A DNA stretch of 64,000 nt from Clostridium sp. UBA701 (GTDB taxonomy: Bacteria > Bacillota > Clostridia > Clostridiales > Clostridiaceae), in contig DBMJ01000001.1 in NCBI GenBank assembly GCA_002298125.1, positions 1-64,000 on the forward strand, written 5' to 3'. Below the pieces are notes generated by a model that was not told the origin of the DNA, made no database searches, and saw only the letters and a list, made by a program, of their open reading frames with translations. The translations under genes were made by a program, and so were the position numbers. Shown piece after piece: positions 41,748-50,972 of this stretch. Numbering within the stretch: the stretch's first letter is position 1; every line of letters starts with the position of its first letter.

Positions 41748-43013
41748 TTAATTAAGCTGCTCAGTAATTTCAAGCTCTTCAGATTGTTTGGGTGCTTTGC
41801 TCTTCTTCTCTACAATAAATAGCACATAAAACAAAATAGCTGCTGCTATAGAAAGCATAAACACCACTGGCCATGCATCTATAACCATTCTGTTTTTAAT
41901 ATACTTTCCCATTACATAGGGACCCACTGCAAAACCTGTTCCTGTTATTATGGGCAGCACTGCATTAAATCTTGCCCTGTGAGACATAGGAGTATGATTT
42001 GCAATGTATACTCCGGAATTAGTAGATTGAAGTATCTCTCCTGTAGTCCATATAACTGTAGCTAATATAAATAGGCTATAGCTTTTTATAAAGTACATCA
42101 TTCCAAAGCCCACAGCGTAAAATAGTCCTGCTAGTGCAACATTTTGAATAGCAGAAAGCTTCTTTGTAAGCTTAGTAATTAAGGTGGTAAATACAATAAC
42201 TGTAATGCCGTTCACCGCCATAAGCTTCCCATATACCACTGAGCTGCTGTCCCCAAAGATTCCCTTTACCTGAAGTGGAATGCAGAATGGATATTGAGCA
42301 TAGACAAAACTGTATATTACAGAAATAAGAGCAAAGTATAACAGCAGAGGTCTTTTAATTAATGCAAAAATTAGACTTCCCTTGTCTGCCTTCTCTGCCT
42401 CGTTTATTATATGCTTCTCAGCTTCCTTGTCAGGCTTAGTTTCCTTTATAAAGGAGTAAATAATTATAATAGAAACAAATACAGCTATGGAATTACCAAT
42501 AAACATCATCTTTATAAAATTTTTATACAAAAAGCCTGCAATCATAGGTCCTACTGCAAAGCCTAGATTATTGCCAAGATAGAGGAGAGAATAGGCCTCT
42601 TTCCTATTGTTAATATTTGTAAGGTCAGCTACCATAGCTCCATAAGCAGGCCATGCTATGGAATTTAAAAAGGAAGAAAATATCAATATATATGGAATTA
42701 TGATGGAGTTTCCTAAAAATGCACAGGGTATGTAACATAGAGCTGCTAAGCCTTGAAATATAACAAGTATTTTTCTTCTGCCAAACTTATCTGCAATGCT
42801 TCCGCCAAGAATAGAACCCACCGCTCCTGCCATGGCATTCATAAGCATAAGAAAGCCAATGATATCCGTACTAAGACCAATTTTATCAGAAAGAAACATG
42901 GTTAAAAATGGTCCTACAAATGCACCTAAAGCATTTATAACCTTAACCAAACATAGTATATAAATACTAAATGGCAAGCCCTCATATATTTTAAAATTCT
43001 TTTTTATATTCAT
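41748..43013 (-). CDS. Major facilitator superfamily transporter
   Basis: A 421-residue protein with 12 hydrophobic segments and the MFS loop 2-3 motif GGSIADKFGRRK. A second-half counterpart is weaker. Substrate is unknown, though the general pattern is of drug or sugar efflux. The ATG of MNIKKN is chosen since GGGGGTTATT lies just upstream. A HutD/Ves cupin gene precedes it by about 20 bp and they are likely co-transcribed. Confidence 0.87.
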   Translation of the reverse strand: MNIKKNFKIYEGLPFSIYILCLVKVINALGAFVGPFLTMFLSDKIGLSTDIIGFLMLMNAMAGAVGSILGGSIADKFGRRKILVIFQGLAALCYIPCAFLGNSIIIPYILIFSSFLNSIAWPAYGAMVADLTNINNRKEAYSLLYLGNNLGFAVGPMIAGFLYKNFIKMMFIGNSIAVFVSIIIIYSFIKETKPDKEAEKHIINEAEKADKGSLIFALIKRPLLLYFALISVIYSFVYAQYPFCIPLQVKGIFGDSSSVVYGKLMAVNGITVIVFTTLITKLTKKLSAIQNVALAGLFYAVGFGMMYFIKSYSLFILATVIWTTGEILQSTNSGVYIANHTPMSHRARFNAVLPIITGTGFAVGPYVMGKYIKNRMVIDAWPVVFMLSIAAAILFYVLFIVEKKSKAPKQSEELEITEQLN

Positions 43014-43033
43014 AATAACCCCCAAGTTCTAGT

Positions 43034-43627
43034 TTAATGTTTAATACTAGCTGCTATAATTTTTACTTCAACTTCACTCCTATTATAAAGTTTTAGCTCA
43101 TAGGCTTTTTCAAAATCAGTGCTTATGCATAGAGAATCCCCTTCACTTAATATATGGTGCTCTCCATTGAACTCTGCCTCTATTTTACCCTTTGCCAAGT
43201 AGCATATATGGTGATATCCTTCCCCACAGGGTGAAATTACCAATTTCTCTAGTCCCATTAAGCTTAGAGCCTTTAAGCTGCCACTGCAGCCCTCCTTCAT
43301 TATAAGATTAAAGTCAGTGGCTTTACCAAAGCTTTTAGTGATCCATTCCCCCTGAAAGCTATGGGGGCAAAAAGGCTCAAGCTGAGCACTGCCATGATTT
43401 TTATGCTCTAGTGTCATGGCTCCATCAATTATCATTATAATTCTTTTAAAACCAGTTAAATCAGTAAAGGAAGACTCTTCAATCTCCACTGTTGCGGAGC
43501 TTAGTCTCCATATAAAATTTCTATCACTATATTTTGCACTCTCTGGATATATGGCAATTTCCCTTGTTTCTCCTCCAGACCATTTACTCCTTCCATACTC
43601 TTCTCTTCTAATCACTCTTACACTCAT
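43034..43627 (-). CDS. HutD/Ves-family cupin protein
   Basis: A 197-residue bicupin of the HutD/Ves family: RREEYGRSKWSGGETREIAIYP at the N-terminus and FIWRLSSATVE, then DGAMTLEHKN and PFCPHSFQGEW. The family includes a histidine-utilisation accessory protein (HutD) and the cold-induced E. coli Ves; its biochemical role is not settled. The ATG at 43627 follows GGGGGATAAAAGC; an upstream TTG overlaps that site. In an apparent operon with the MFS gene. Confidence 0.85.
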   Translation of the reverse strand: MSVRVIRREEYGRSKWSGGETREIAIYPESAKYSDRNFIWRLSSATVEIEESSFTDLTGFKRIIMIIDGAMTLEHKNHGSAQLEPFCPHSFQGEWITKSFGKATDFNLIMKEGCSGSLKALSLMGLEKLVISPCGEGYHHICYLAKGKIEAEFNGEHHILSEGDSLCISTDFEKAYELKLYNRSEVEVKIIAASIKH

Positions 43628-43737
43628 GCTTTTATCCCCCAAGTTTTAATCTAACTTTAATTATAACAGAATAAGACATGCTAAAACACCCTTCAAACTA
43701 TTATATTTGAAAGGTGTAATCCTATGTTATTTAATTC

Positions 43738-44055
43738 TTATTCCTGCTCCCAGACCTTCTCCAATACTATCCCCTCTTCAAAGCTCCCTCTTTCTTCTCT
43801 CTTTTCTAGTCTCTTGTTTATCAGGTCTTCCTCTCTATAGCCTAACTTCTTTGCAAGTCCGAAAAGCACCTCCATTATATCAGATAACTCCTCTAAATTC
43901 TTTGCCTCCATATATTCCGCAACCTCTTCACTAAGCTTACTCTCTAAAAGCTTAAGCTGCTCCTCTTTCTCTGCCACCCTTACATCACAGTTCTTCCCTG
44001 TGGCTCTTATGATTTCTGGTATTTTATCTCTAACTAGTTTATTATATATTTTCAT
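43738..44055 (-). CDS. MazG-like nucleoside triphosphate pyrophosphohydrolase
   Basis: A 105-residue all-alpha NTP-PPase of the phosphoribosyl-ATP pyrophosphohydrolase-like group. YNKLVRDKIPEII at the N-terminus and the metal-binding EEVAEYMEAKNLEELSDIMEVL are the family hallmarks. It may clean up non-canonical NTPs. The ATG of MKIYNK is chosen since AAGGA lies nine bases upstream; the ATG two codons earlier overlaps it. It is preceded by a small overlapping fragment frame. Confidence 0.87.
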   Translation of the reverse strand: MKIYNKLVRDKIPEIIRATGKNCDVRVAEKEEQLKLLESKLSEEVAEYMEAKNLEELSDIMEVLFGLAKKLGYREEDLINKRLEKREERGSFEEGIVLEKVWEQE

Positions 44056-44060
44056 CTTTT

Positions 44061-44261
44061 TCATTCCTTTCTTATACATTGTTGTCTTTCTTCTAATCTA
44101 TTTTTGTAGTATTCTTTAGTCCTTAAGTCCACTGCATCCTTAAAGTTTCGAATAAAGGCTTCATTGCATAAAAATTCTCTAAGCTCCTCACTCAGTATAA
44201 ATTCATGTCCATGGATTGTGAAAAAGTCTCCATGGGTTGTCTCAATAGAGTGTTTAATAAA
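44061..44261 (-). pseudogene. Short frame without start codon, probable gene remnant
   Basis: An open stretch of 67 codons ending in TGA just upstream of the MazG-like start. It reads like real protein (THGDFFTIHGHEFILSEELR and DAVDLRTKEYYKNRLEERQ) but has no ATG/GTG/TTG near its beginning and an in-frame TAG immediately before, suggesting a 5'-truncated gene. No family recognised. Confidence 0.4.
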
Positions 44262-44293
44262 CTATATAGAGTATTTTGTCTACTTTAATATTT

Positions 44294-45013
44294 TTATTCC
44301 ACCGTTCCGGTGTAAATATATCCCTCTATCTCTTTAGGGTGTTCTTCTTTTGTAAAGACAAAATCTTTTCCAAAGTGTTCCGTGGCAACATACAAATGAC
44401 AAAGGGCAATACCTATATCTACCTTATTCATTTTATCATACATGAGGGCTTGCACCATGTTGAGTTTCTTTTGGTATGCATGAATTTTACCATCCTTTGC
44501 AGCAAAAAACCAGTGTTGACTGTTGGTTGCAGAGGGTGCAAGTCTTGCACCTTCCAAGCGTTCATCTTCTCCAGATGAAATTTCAGACAGGGATTTTCTT
44601 TTAAACTCTGATAGTTCACGGTATGGGCTCCCCAATGCCTTGCCAAAGGCAAGGATAATAACAAACTCAAGTCTTGTGTTAATTTTCTTTATAGGCTTTG
44701 CCATTCCAAGCCAGCATGTACCTATGCCTTTACTGGACAAATACAAATCCATCTGTTGAAACATGAAGCCCACATTAGTAAGATATCCCTCTTTGCTTTC
44801 ACTTGAGATAATAAAATAATGGGGTGCCTTTATAGGCAGTATATTTTTCACCTCTGCAGCATTTGCAACTATATATTCCACCTTTATATCCTTATAAAGT
44901 GGTTTTAATTTATCTGCAAAGGCTTTGATTTCTTCAAGCTGTTCCTCCTTAAGCGGTGTCATATCATATTTCCGTGTAGATTTTCTTTTAAAGATATAGT
45001 CATATAAATTCAT
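44294..45013 (-). CDS. Nitroreductase-family protein
   Basis: A 239-residue flavoprotein of the nitroreductase fold, probably the PF14512-type group with two halves in one chain. FKRKSTRKYD (FMN phosphate contact), GTCWLGMAKP and APSATNSQHWFF are visible. Reduces nitro groups, quinones or enals with NAD(P)H; substrate unknown. ATG has AGGAGAGGTT upstream. No operon partner. Confidence 0.88.
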   Translation of the reverse strand: MNLYDYIFKRKSTRKYDMTPLKEEQLEEIKAFADKLKPLYKDIKVEYIVANAAEVKNILPIKAPHYFIISSESKEGYLTNVGFMFQQMDLYLSSKGIGTCWLGMAKPIKKINTRLEFVIILAFGKALGSPYRELSEFKRKSLSEISSGEDERLEGARLAPSATNSQHWFFAAKDGKIHAYQKKLNMVQALMYDKMNKVDIGIALCHLYVATEHFGKDFVFTKEEHPKEIEGYIYTGTVE

Positions 45014-45088
45014 AGTCTTAACCTCTCCTATTTCAAGTTAGTATATTTTAGAAAACGAAAAGGACAGGCTCCCCCATCCCTTTCTACA

Positions 45089-45955
45089 CTAGTATAATTT
45101 ATCTGTAATAATACTTGCAGTCTTTTCCTTATTTATACTGCTAGCTTCTGCAGTCTTTCGAAAATACTCTGTATAGAGTATGTCTATGAGATAAAGCTGT
45201 GCTATCTTTGTAGCCATGGCTCCTCCCTGAAAGGGATTCTCATTAACACCAATTAGCAATACCACATCTGCATAATTAGTTATAGGAGACTTTGAAAAAT
45301 GCGTAATACACACTGTCTTTGCTCCAGTACTTTTAGCCGTCTTTAATATATCTACGGTGTCCTTAGTACTTCCTGAATGAGAAAAGGCTATAGCAACATC
45401 CTTTTTAGTCAAAAGACTTGCCTGCATGGCTTGAAGGTGGTTATCAGAAACCATATCTACCTTAGGCGTGATTCTCATAAATCTAGCCTTTGCGTCTAGA
45501 GCTGTTACACAGGAACCGCCCACTCCAAAGAAAAGTATTCTGTTGGCCTTTATCATAAAATCTACGGCCTTTCTTATGGCATTGTAATCTAGTAGATCAA
45601 AGGTCTGATTTAAGGCCATGGTGCTTTTACTTAGTACCTTCTTACAAACTTCTTCCTCAGAATCGTTTTTTGTAATCTCCTCATATAGTTCCTTGTACAT
45701 TTCATCGGCTTTTTCCACTCCCTGAGCTAGGGTTACCTTAAAGCTTTGATAGCCTTTAAAGCCTAGCTTTCTGCAAAAGCGAAGTACCGTTGCTTCACCA
45801 ACCTGAGCCTGATCTGCCATGTCCGTTATGGAGGTGTAGATTACAGACTTAGGGTCCTTTAGCACTAGCTCTGCTACCTTGTACTCTGAGTTTGTAAAGG
45901 CCTTCATATTAGAGTTAATTAGGGCTATTATATTTGTCACTGCGGGCATAGTCAT
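45089..45955 (-). CDS. MurR/RpiR-family transcriptional regulator
   Basis: A 288-residue regulator with an N-terminal HTH_6 domain (ITDMADQAQVGEATVLRFCRKLGFKGYQSFK, about residues 35-70) and a C-terminal SIS sugar-phosphate-binding domain (FFGVGGSCVTALDAK, AFSHSGSTKDTV). It should sense an amino-sugar phosphate and control the PTS/nanE/ceramidase-like genes upstream. Last gene of that operon, 42 bp after the SIS protein gene. The three repeats upstream of the PTS promoter are its likely sites. Confidence 0.92.
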   Translation of the reverse strand: MTMPAVTNIIALINSNMKAFTNSEYKVAELVLKDPKSVIYTSITDMADQAQVGEATVLRFCRKLGFKGYQSFKVTLAQGVEKADEMYKELYEEITKNDSEEEVCKKVLSKSTMALNQTFDLLDYNAIRKAVDFMIKANRILFFGVGGSCVTALDAKARFMRITPKVDMVSDNHLQAMQASLLTKKDVAIAFSHSGSTKDTVDILKTAKSTGAKTVCITHFSKSPITNYADVVLLIGVNENPFQGGAMATKIAQLYLIDILYTEYFRKTAEASSINKEKTASIITDKLY

Positions 45956-45997
45956 ATTCTTCCTTTTCCTAAAATTTAATAAAATTTACATAACTTA

Positions 45998-46729
45998 TTA
46001 TCTTACATAGGGATAGTACTTGTCAAATAATAGAGCATTATATTCATCACAGCCGTCTAGGTTGGAGCTCTTAAACACTGGGGGCTTAACTCCTGCCTTA
46101 ACCATAATGTCTACAACGTTAGCTATAATCGCCTGAGCTATAGCTATACCACAAAAATCTGAGGTAGGTCCCACTGGAGTATCAAAGTTCTCCACATAAA
46201 AGGAGGCATCTCCCATCTCTCCACAGTTGTCTATGGTAACATCAGCAATTTCATACATCTTAAGACCGCTCTCATGCCTTGAAGCCACCTGGGAGGAATG
46301 GGTCATAGAGGTAAGTGCAATAACATGGGCTCCCAGCTTTTTAGCCTCAATACAAACCTCTACTGGCAGGGCGTTTCTCCCAGAATTTGATATAACCATA
46401 ATGGTATCTCCCGATTGTATTTTGTGAAGCCTTACAAGGGCTGCACCATAACCATGGAGTCTCTCTAGTGCTGTACTCTTTGTGGGCATTTCATGAACCA
46501 TTAAATCCGGCTCCAGCATACCCTTAACTAGTGCAAGTCCTCCGGCCCTTACGTATAGCTCTTCTGCTACAAGATGGGAATGACCTGTGCCGAATACATA
46601 GAATTTCCCACCATGAAGACAGGATTTTGCTGCAAAGGCTGCTGCTTTTTCTATGTTTTCTACCTGGGTATCAGCAACCTTGTCTAAATATTTGGACATG
46701 TGCTCAAAAAATCTTTTAGTTAAATTCAT
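45998..46729 (-). CDS. SIS-domain sugar-isomerase-like protein (UPF0309)
   Basis: A 243-residue SIS-fold protein of the UPF0309 group: FYVFGTGHSHLVAEELYVRAGG and MVISNSGRNALPVEV are phosphosugar-binding loops. Members are found with sugar-PTS and amino-sugar genes; activity is not firmly known, likely an isomerase/deaminase or etherase-type enzyme on amino-sugar phosphates. The ATG overlaps the stop of the ceramidase-like gene (ATGA), so translation is coupled. Confidence 0.85.
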   Translation of the reverse strand: MNLTKRFFEHMSKYLDKVADTQVENIEKAAAFAAKSCLHGGKFYVFGTGHSHLVAEELYVRAGGLALVKGMLEPDLMVHEMPTKSTALERLHGYGAALVRLHKIQSGDTIMVISNSGRNALPVEVCIEAKKLGAHVIALTSMTHSSQVASRHESGLKMYEIADVTIDNCGEMGDASFYVENFDTPVGPTSDFCGIAIAQAIIANVVDIMVKAGVKPPVFKSSNLDGCDEYNALLFDKYYPYVR

Positions 46730-48009
46730 ATTAGTTCCTCCTTAATTTTTTCTACTATGCTTTTTACAAGATATTCACCCTGACCTTTTTCAAAGGGTGT
46801 AGAGCTTACCTCATAACCGCCTGCTGCATAAACTGAACTATCTGGTATATAGCCCATATACCCTCCTCCATAACAGCAGATTATTACTCGGCAGCCTTGA
46901 AGCTCCTTTTTTATATAGCTTCCCAAAGAGTTAAATAGTTCACCTGGAATATATACAAATACTACATCTGCAATTTTTAAGGCTGAAAGCTTAATTGGAA
47001 CTGAACACAATTTTTTGCAGCCCTCTTTAAGATGAATAAGGTTCACTATGCCTTCCTTTTTAGCACTAATTAATCTAATTTCACTCAGTGAGCTGTTTTT
47101 TTGCTGAAGCTTTTTAATAGCCTCCTCTTCCCTTAAAAGCTCCTCCTTAAGTGCTTCCTTGGATGGCAGCTCCTTAAGCTTTAATCTTACTGTAAAGCTA
47201 GTACTCTTTAGCGCATAGGGCTCAGCAAGCTTCCAGGAACTTGCACAGCAGCTCTTTATGCTGTTTATGAGTCCATAAGACATATGATTTACTTCTTCAT
47301 AGGTAGATTCTCTTCTCGTAAACCTAGTACTTATATCCCCACAGGCTCCATTCATGAAAAATGCAAGCTTTGCAACTCGTTCCATGATGCTACTCACCAC
47401 CCCTGGATAATCTCCTGATATCTTCTTATTGTCACTATTTAATATGGTTGGGTGGCAGGGGTAATTGTATATAATAATGTTTTCTCCATTTTGCTTTCTA
47501 AAGTTAATTGCACTTAGGGTGGTATCTACCGGTAAAGCTTTATCTATCCTGCTTTTTCCAAGGTCGCTATATGGATATTGACAATACCTTATATCACAGT
47601 AATCCATGTCAGCTATTGCTATACCCACTCCTTGAGTAATCTTTTTAATAATACTTTCAGTATAGACTCTATCGTATTCTCCAAAAACAAAAGTGAAGCT
47701 TTTAAAAAATCCGCTAGTTTTCATAATACCTGCAGGTCCTGAGTGAGTATGAGTACTGTTTACAAATATCCTTTCCCTATCTATCTTAAAGGAGCTCTTT
47801 AAGTGCTTTGAAAGCAGTGAGATAAAGTTATAATCCACTGCTACTAAATCTAAGGAAACTAATATATGAGTTTCACTATCTTCATTTATTGCTATGATTC
47901 GAGCATATAGTTTATCAAGAACTCCATCAGAGGTACGAAGTCCTTCATATCCACCCAGTTTTATTCCTGGATATGGTGTTATGTCTACCTTTGCACATCC
48001 TATTTTCAT
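46726..48009 (-). CDS. Neutral/alkaline ceramidase-like hydrolase (N-terminal domain type)
   Basis: A 428-residue protein of the neutral/alkaline non-lysosomal ceramidase N-terminal family: IGCAKVDITPYPGIKLGGYEG, then VNSTHTHSGPAG and PCHPTILNS (zinc His ligands) and FMNGACGDIS. No signal peptide, so it acts in the cytoplasm here; a true ceramidase would be exported. Next to NanE and a PTS it more likely hydrolyses an N-acyl amino-sugar amide, for example as a deacetylase. The start is the ATG of MKIGCAK, with AGGGGTGA upstream. Confidence 0.82.
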   Translation of the reverse strand: MKIGCAKVDITPYPGIKLGGYEGLRTSDGVLDKLYARIIAINEDSETHILVSLDLVAVDYNFISLLSKHLKSSFKIDRERIFVNSTHTHSGPAGIMKTSGFFKSFTFVFGEYDRVYTESIIKKITQGVGIAIADMDYCDIRYCQYPYSDLGKSRIDKALPVDTTLSAINFRKQNGENIIIYNYPCHPTILNSDNKKISGDYPGVVSSIMERVAKLAFFMNGACGDISTRFTRRESTYEEVNHMSYGLINSIKSCCASSWKLAEPYALKSTSFTVRLKLKELPSKEALKEELLREEEAIKKLQQKNSSLSEIRLISAKKEGIVNLIHLKEGCKKLCSVPIKLSALKIADVVFVYIPGELFNSLGSYIKKELQGCRVIICCYGGGYMGYIPDSSVYAAGGYEVSSTPFEKGQGEYLVKSIVEKIKEELI

Positions 48010-48030
48010 AATATTCACCCCTCATATATG

Positions 48031-48069
48031 CAAAAAAGCCAGGTCAGGTAGAAACCTACGCTGACCCGG
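48031..48069 (-). terminator. Internal terminator between nanE and the ceramidase-like gene
   Basis: Minus-strand stem CCGGGTCAG / CTGACCTGG around a loop with its own short stem, followed by six T. It lies within the same-strand gene row and likely lowers read-through, so the PTS-nanE part is transcribed more than the rest. Confidence 0.75.
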
Positions 48070-48074
48070 TATTT

Positions 48075-48761
48075 TTACACTGTCACTTCCTCTATGGCCT
48101 TTACAAATCTTCCAGTTATTTCGTGTGGTCTTGTTATGGCTCCTCCTACTATTATAGCATATGCTCCAAGTTCGAAGGCTTTTTTTGCATGATCAGTGGT
48201 CCAAATTCTACCTTCTACCATAAGAGGTACGGATAACTTACTGCTGAGTGCACTGATGAGCTCAAAATCTGGTCCATCAGTTTTTTTACTATAGCTTGTA
48301 TACCCTGAAAGTGTAGTACTAACAAGATCAGCTCCTGCTTTTTCAGCATTTAATCCTTCCTCTACAGTAGATATATCTGCCATCACCAGCACATTAAGCT
48401 TTTCCTTTATTTCCTTAATGAGCTCCCAGGTAAATCTCCCCTCCGCATTTTTACGGAAGGTGCAGTCTATGGCAATGATGTCTGCTCCAGCTTCGCATAC
48501 AGCCTTTGCACTTTCAAAGGTTGGTGTAATATATACATCACAGCCTTCAGTCATCTGCTTCCATATGCCTATTATAGGTAGGTTTGTCTCTTTTTTAATG
48601 CTTTTTATATCCTCCGGACCATTGGCTCTTATGCCAACAGCACCGCCAATTTTAGCGGCCAAAGCCATCTTGGCCATATAACCGGGAACACATAGCGGTT
48701 CTCCTTCAAGTGCTTGACAGGACACTATGAGCTTTCCCTTAAAGCTGTCAATTAAATTCAT
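48075..48761 (-). CDS. nanE: N-acetylmannosamine-6-phosphate 2-epimerase
   Basis: A 228-residue TIM-barrel NanE: KLIVSCQALEGEPL at the N-terminus, GGAVGIRANG, DIIAIDCTFR and MVEGRIWTTDHAKKAFELGAYAIIVGGAITRP. Converts ManNAc-6-P to GlcNAc-6-P, so the PTS probably brings in ManNAc or another N-acetyl hexosamine. No nanA, neuraminidase or nagA is next to it. The start is the ATG of MNLID; AGGTGA lies six bases upstream, while an earlier GTG overlaps it. Confidence 0.93.
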   Translation of the reverse strand: MNLIDSFKGKLIVSCQALEGEPLCVPGYMAKMALAAKIGGAVGIRANGPEDIKSIKKETNLPIIGIWKQMTEGCDVYITPTFESAKAVCEAGADIIAIDCTFRKNAEGRFTWELIKEIKEKLNVLVMADISTVEEGLNAEKAGADLVSTTLSGYTSYSKKTDGPDFELISALSSKLSVPLMVEGRIWTTDHAKKAFELGAYAIIVGGAITRPHEITGRFVKAIEEVTV

Positions 48762-48786
48762 ACTATTCACCTATTCTTCTTTAGAT

Positions 48787-49653
48787 TTAACCAAGTATCT
48801 TAAGTGCGGATAGTATAAGTGCTACCACAAATATTCCAAGTATAAGCTTGTTTGGAGTAATTTTCTTTCTTAAGAGCTTTACTAGTATTAAAGTAGAGAT
48901 TAATGGTAACATGCTTGGAAGAATGCTATCCAATATTTCCTGAACCTTAAACACCTTATCTCCAGCTGTAAATTGAAGTCCAGTCTTAACATTGATCCAC
49001 TGAGCAACCAAAACACCAAGAACCATAAGTCCAAGTACTGCTGCTCCTTCAGAGATCTTTTGAACAATGTTGTTCTTCTTCATGTCTTTTAACATCTTCA
49101 TTCCAACATTGTAGCCATAGTTTAAGGAATACCATCTGAAACCGAAGTTCAAAATGTTCCAAGCTAAAAGGAATATGATAGGTCCTAATATACTTCCTTG
49201 AAGTGCAAGAGCTGCACCGATACCTGCTAATATTGGTCTTATAGTTCCCCAGAACAGTGAGTCACCTATACCTGCAAAAGGTCCCATAAGTCCTACTTTT
49301 ACATTGTTTATAGCATCTTCAGTGTCAATACCCTTGGCATTTTGTTCTTCTAATGCTATAGTTGTTCCTAATATGGGCTCAATCATCCATGGATGAGAGT
49401 TATACATTTCCATGTGTCTTTTCATGGCTTTCTTTCTTCTCTCTTCATCTGGATATAGCTTCTTAATTATTGGAGTCATGGAGTGTAGAAATCCCAAAGC
49501 TTGGAATCTCTCGTAGTTAATAGAAGCCATTTCAAACATAGATCTCCAGTATACCTTATTAAGGTCACTTTTAGTTATTTTTACGTCATCATTAACTTCA
49601 ATATTCTTGCTGTCTACATTAACTTCTTCTAAGTTGTTGTTTATTTCAGACAT
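48787..49653 (-). CDS. PTS mannose/fructose/sorbose family IID component
   Basis: A 288-residue membrane-associated subunit: YWRSMFEMASINYERFQALGFLHSM, GIGDSLFWGTIRPI and a C-terminal hydrophobic end are family marks. Together with IIC it forms the translocator of a mannose-class PTS. The start is MSEINN at 49653 (GGAGGAGTAAAT upstream), which removes an apparent overlap with IIC that a longer frame would give. Predicted sugar: an N-acetyl hexosamine, by context. Confidence 0.92.
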   Translation of the reverse strand: MSEINNNLEEVNVDSKNIEVNDDVKITKSDLNKVYWRSMFEMASINYERFQALGFLHSMTPIIKKLYPDEERRKKAMKRHMEMYNSHPWMIEPILGTTIALEEQNAKGIDTEDAINNVKVGLMGPFAGIGDSLFWGTIRPILAGIGAALALQGSILGPIIFLLAWNILNFGFRWYSLNYGYNVGMKMLKDMKKNNIVQKISEGAAVLGLMVLGVLVAQWINVKTGLQFTAGDKVFKVQEILDSILPSMLPLISTLILVKLLRKKITPNKLILGIFVVALILSALKILG

Positions 49654-49672
49654 ATTTACTCCTCCTTCCTCT

Positions 49673-50437
49673 CTAAGCCTTGGCCTTGGCTTTAGTCTTA
49701 TCTTTGTTTTCAAGAATGATGTTTACATAGATAAGAGCTACAGCTAAACCTATTACTGCTACGGATAACAAGGTTCCATGGAAGAATGCTGCCATTGCGA
49801 AACCTACTATAAAGAATGGTACAAGCTTCTTGTTGCTCATCATTACAAACAGCATTGCAAATCCAAGAGCTGGTAGTATTCCTCCTGCTACTGTGAACCA
49901 ATTAGTTAGCCATGCTGGCATCTTCTCAACTAGGAACTTTACTGCATCTACTCCAAAGAGTATAGCTAGAAAAGCTGGGATAAAGCCCTGTAGGAAGAAT
50001 AAGAAGGAACCAAGGTAATGAAGTCTGTCTGTACCCTTGAGGTCGCCCTTTTCAACATACTTATCTGCTTTATGCATAAGTCCTGTGTTGATAGTCCAGA
50101 TAAACATCTGAAGCATTTGAGCTGCCATTGCAACTGGAATTGCTAAGGTTATTGCTACCTTTGCATCAATTCCTGATAAAATTCCCAAAGCTGTTGCTAT
50201 GGAAGTTGCAGAAGTGGCATCTGGTGGCACTGCTGCTCCTACTGGGATTGTTCCCAAGTAGATCATCTCGATGGATGCTCCAATAAATAGTCCTGTTTTT
50301 ACATCTCCTAGAATAAGTCCTATTACCGTACCAACTACTACAGGTCTGGAGATCATTGTTTGTCCCCAACCATAGATATCCCATTCAAGGATACCTGCAA
50401 CTAATGCAATTAGTAAGGCTGTGAAAAATAGATGCAT
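49673..50437 (-). CDS. PTS mannose/fructose/sorbose family IIC component
   Basis: A 254-residue integral membrane protein with about seven helices; GWGQTMISRPVVVGTVIGLILGD, IYLGTIPVGAAVPPD (substrate loop) and VEKMPAWLTNWFTVAGGILPALG are typical of IIC. It forms the sugar pore with IID. ATG follows GGGGGAAT. Follows the IIB gene by about 35 bp. Confidence 0.94.
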   Translation of the reverse strand: MHLFFTALLIALVAGILEWDIYGWGQTMISRPVVVGTVIGLILGDVKTGLFIGASIEMIYLGTIPVGAAVPPDATSATSIATALGILSGIDAKVAITLAIPVAMAAQMLQMFIWTINTGLMHKADKYVEKGDLKGTDRLHYLGSFLFFLQGFIPAFLAILFGVDAVKFLVEKMPAWLTNWFTVAGGILPALGFAMLFVMMSNKKLVPFFIVGFAMAAFFHGTLLSVAVIGLAVALIYVNIILENKDKTKAKAKA

Positions 50438-50472
50438 TTGATAATTCCCCCTTTTATAAATTTTATTTTAAA

Positions 50473-50952
50473 TTAAAAGGAAACGTATTTAGTTAGAGCT
50501 TCTTTTTCATTCATAGGAGCTACCTGATAAAACAAGCTCACTCCCTTGCTCTTTAGATATTTTAAGTCTTCAATGTCATTGCTATCTAGACATAGTGCCT
50601 TATTGTATTGAGTCTTACCCTCAGCAAAGTAAACTCCACCTATATTTAATTCTCCTATTTCAATTCCTGCTTCCACCATACGAACTGCGTCCTTAATATA
50701 TCTATAGACCACCATGGTTTTGCTGCCTTCTAGCTCATCCTCTTCTATAAGCTCCACGGCCTCATCTACTGAGCAAATTTTTAAATCTATACCTGCTGGG
50801 GTTGCAAGCTCTAATAGCATAGCTTGAGTTTCATCCTCAGCAATCTCATCATCAATTACAACGATTTCATCTATGCTTAGAAGTCTTGTCCAAGCTATTG
50901 CTACCTGACCATGAATCATTCTACCGTCTACTCTTGAAAATATAATTGACAT
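50473..50952 (-). CDS. PTS mannose/fructose/sorbose family IIB component
   Basis: A 159-residue soluble IIB: SRVDGRMIHGQVAIAW contains the phosphorylated His (IHGQ), followed by EIVVIDDEIAED and KICSVDEAV. It passes phosphate from IIA to the sugar on the translocator. ATG preceded by AAGGGCTGG. Confidence 0.95.
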   Translation of the reverse strand: MSIIFSRVDGRMIHGQVAIAWTRLLSIDEIVVIDDEIAEDETQAMLLELATPAGIDLKICSVDEAVELIEEDELEGSKTMVVYRYIKDAVRMVEAGIEIGELNIGGVYFAEGKTQYNKALCLDSNDIEDLKYLKSKGVSLFYQVAPMNEKEALTKYVSF

Positions 50953-50972
50953 TTTACCAGCCCTTTCATTTA

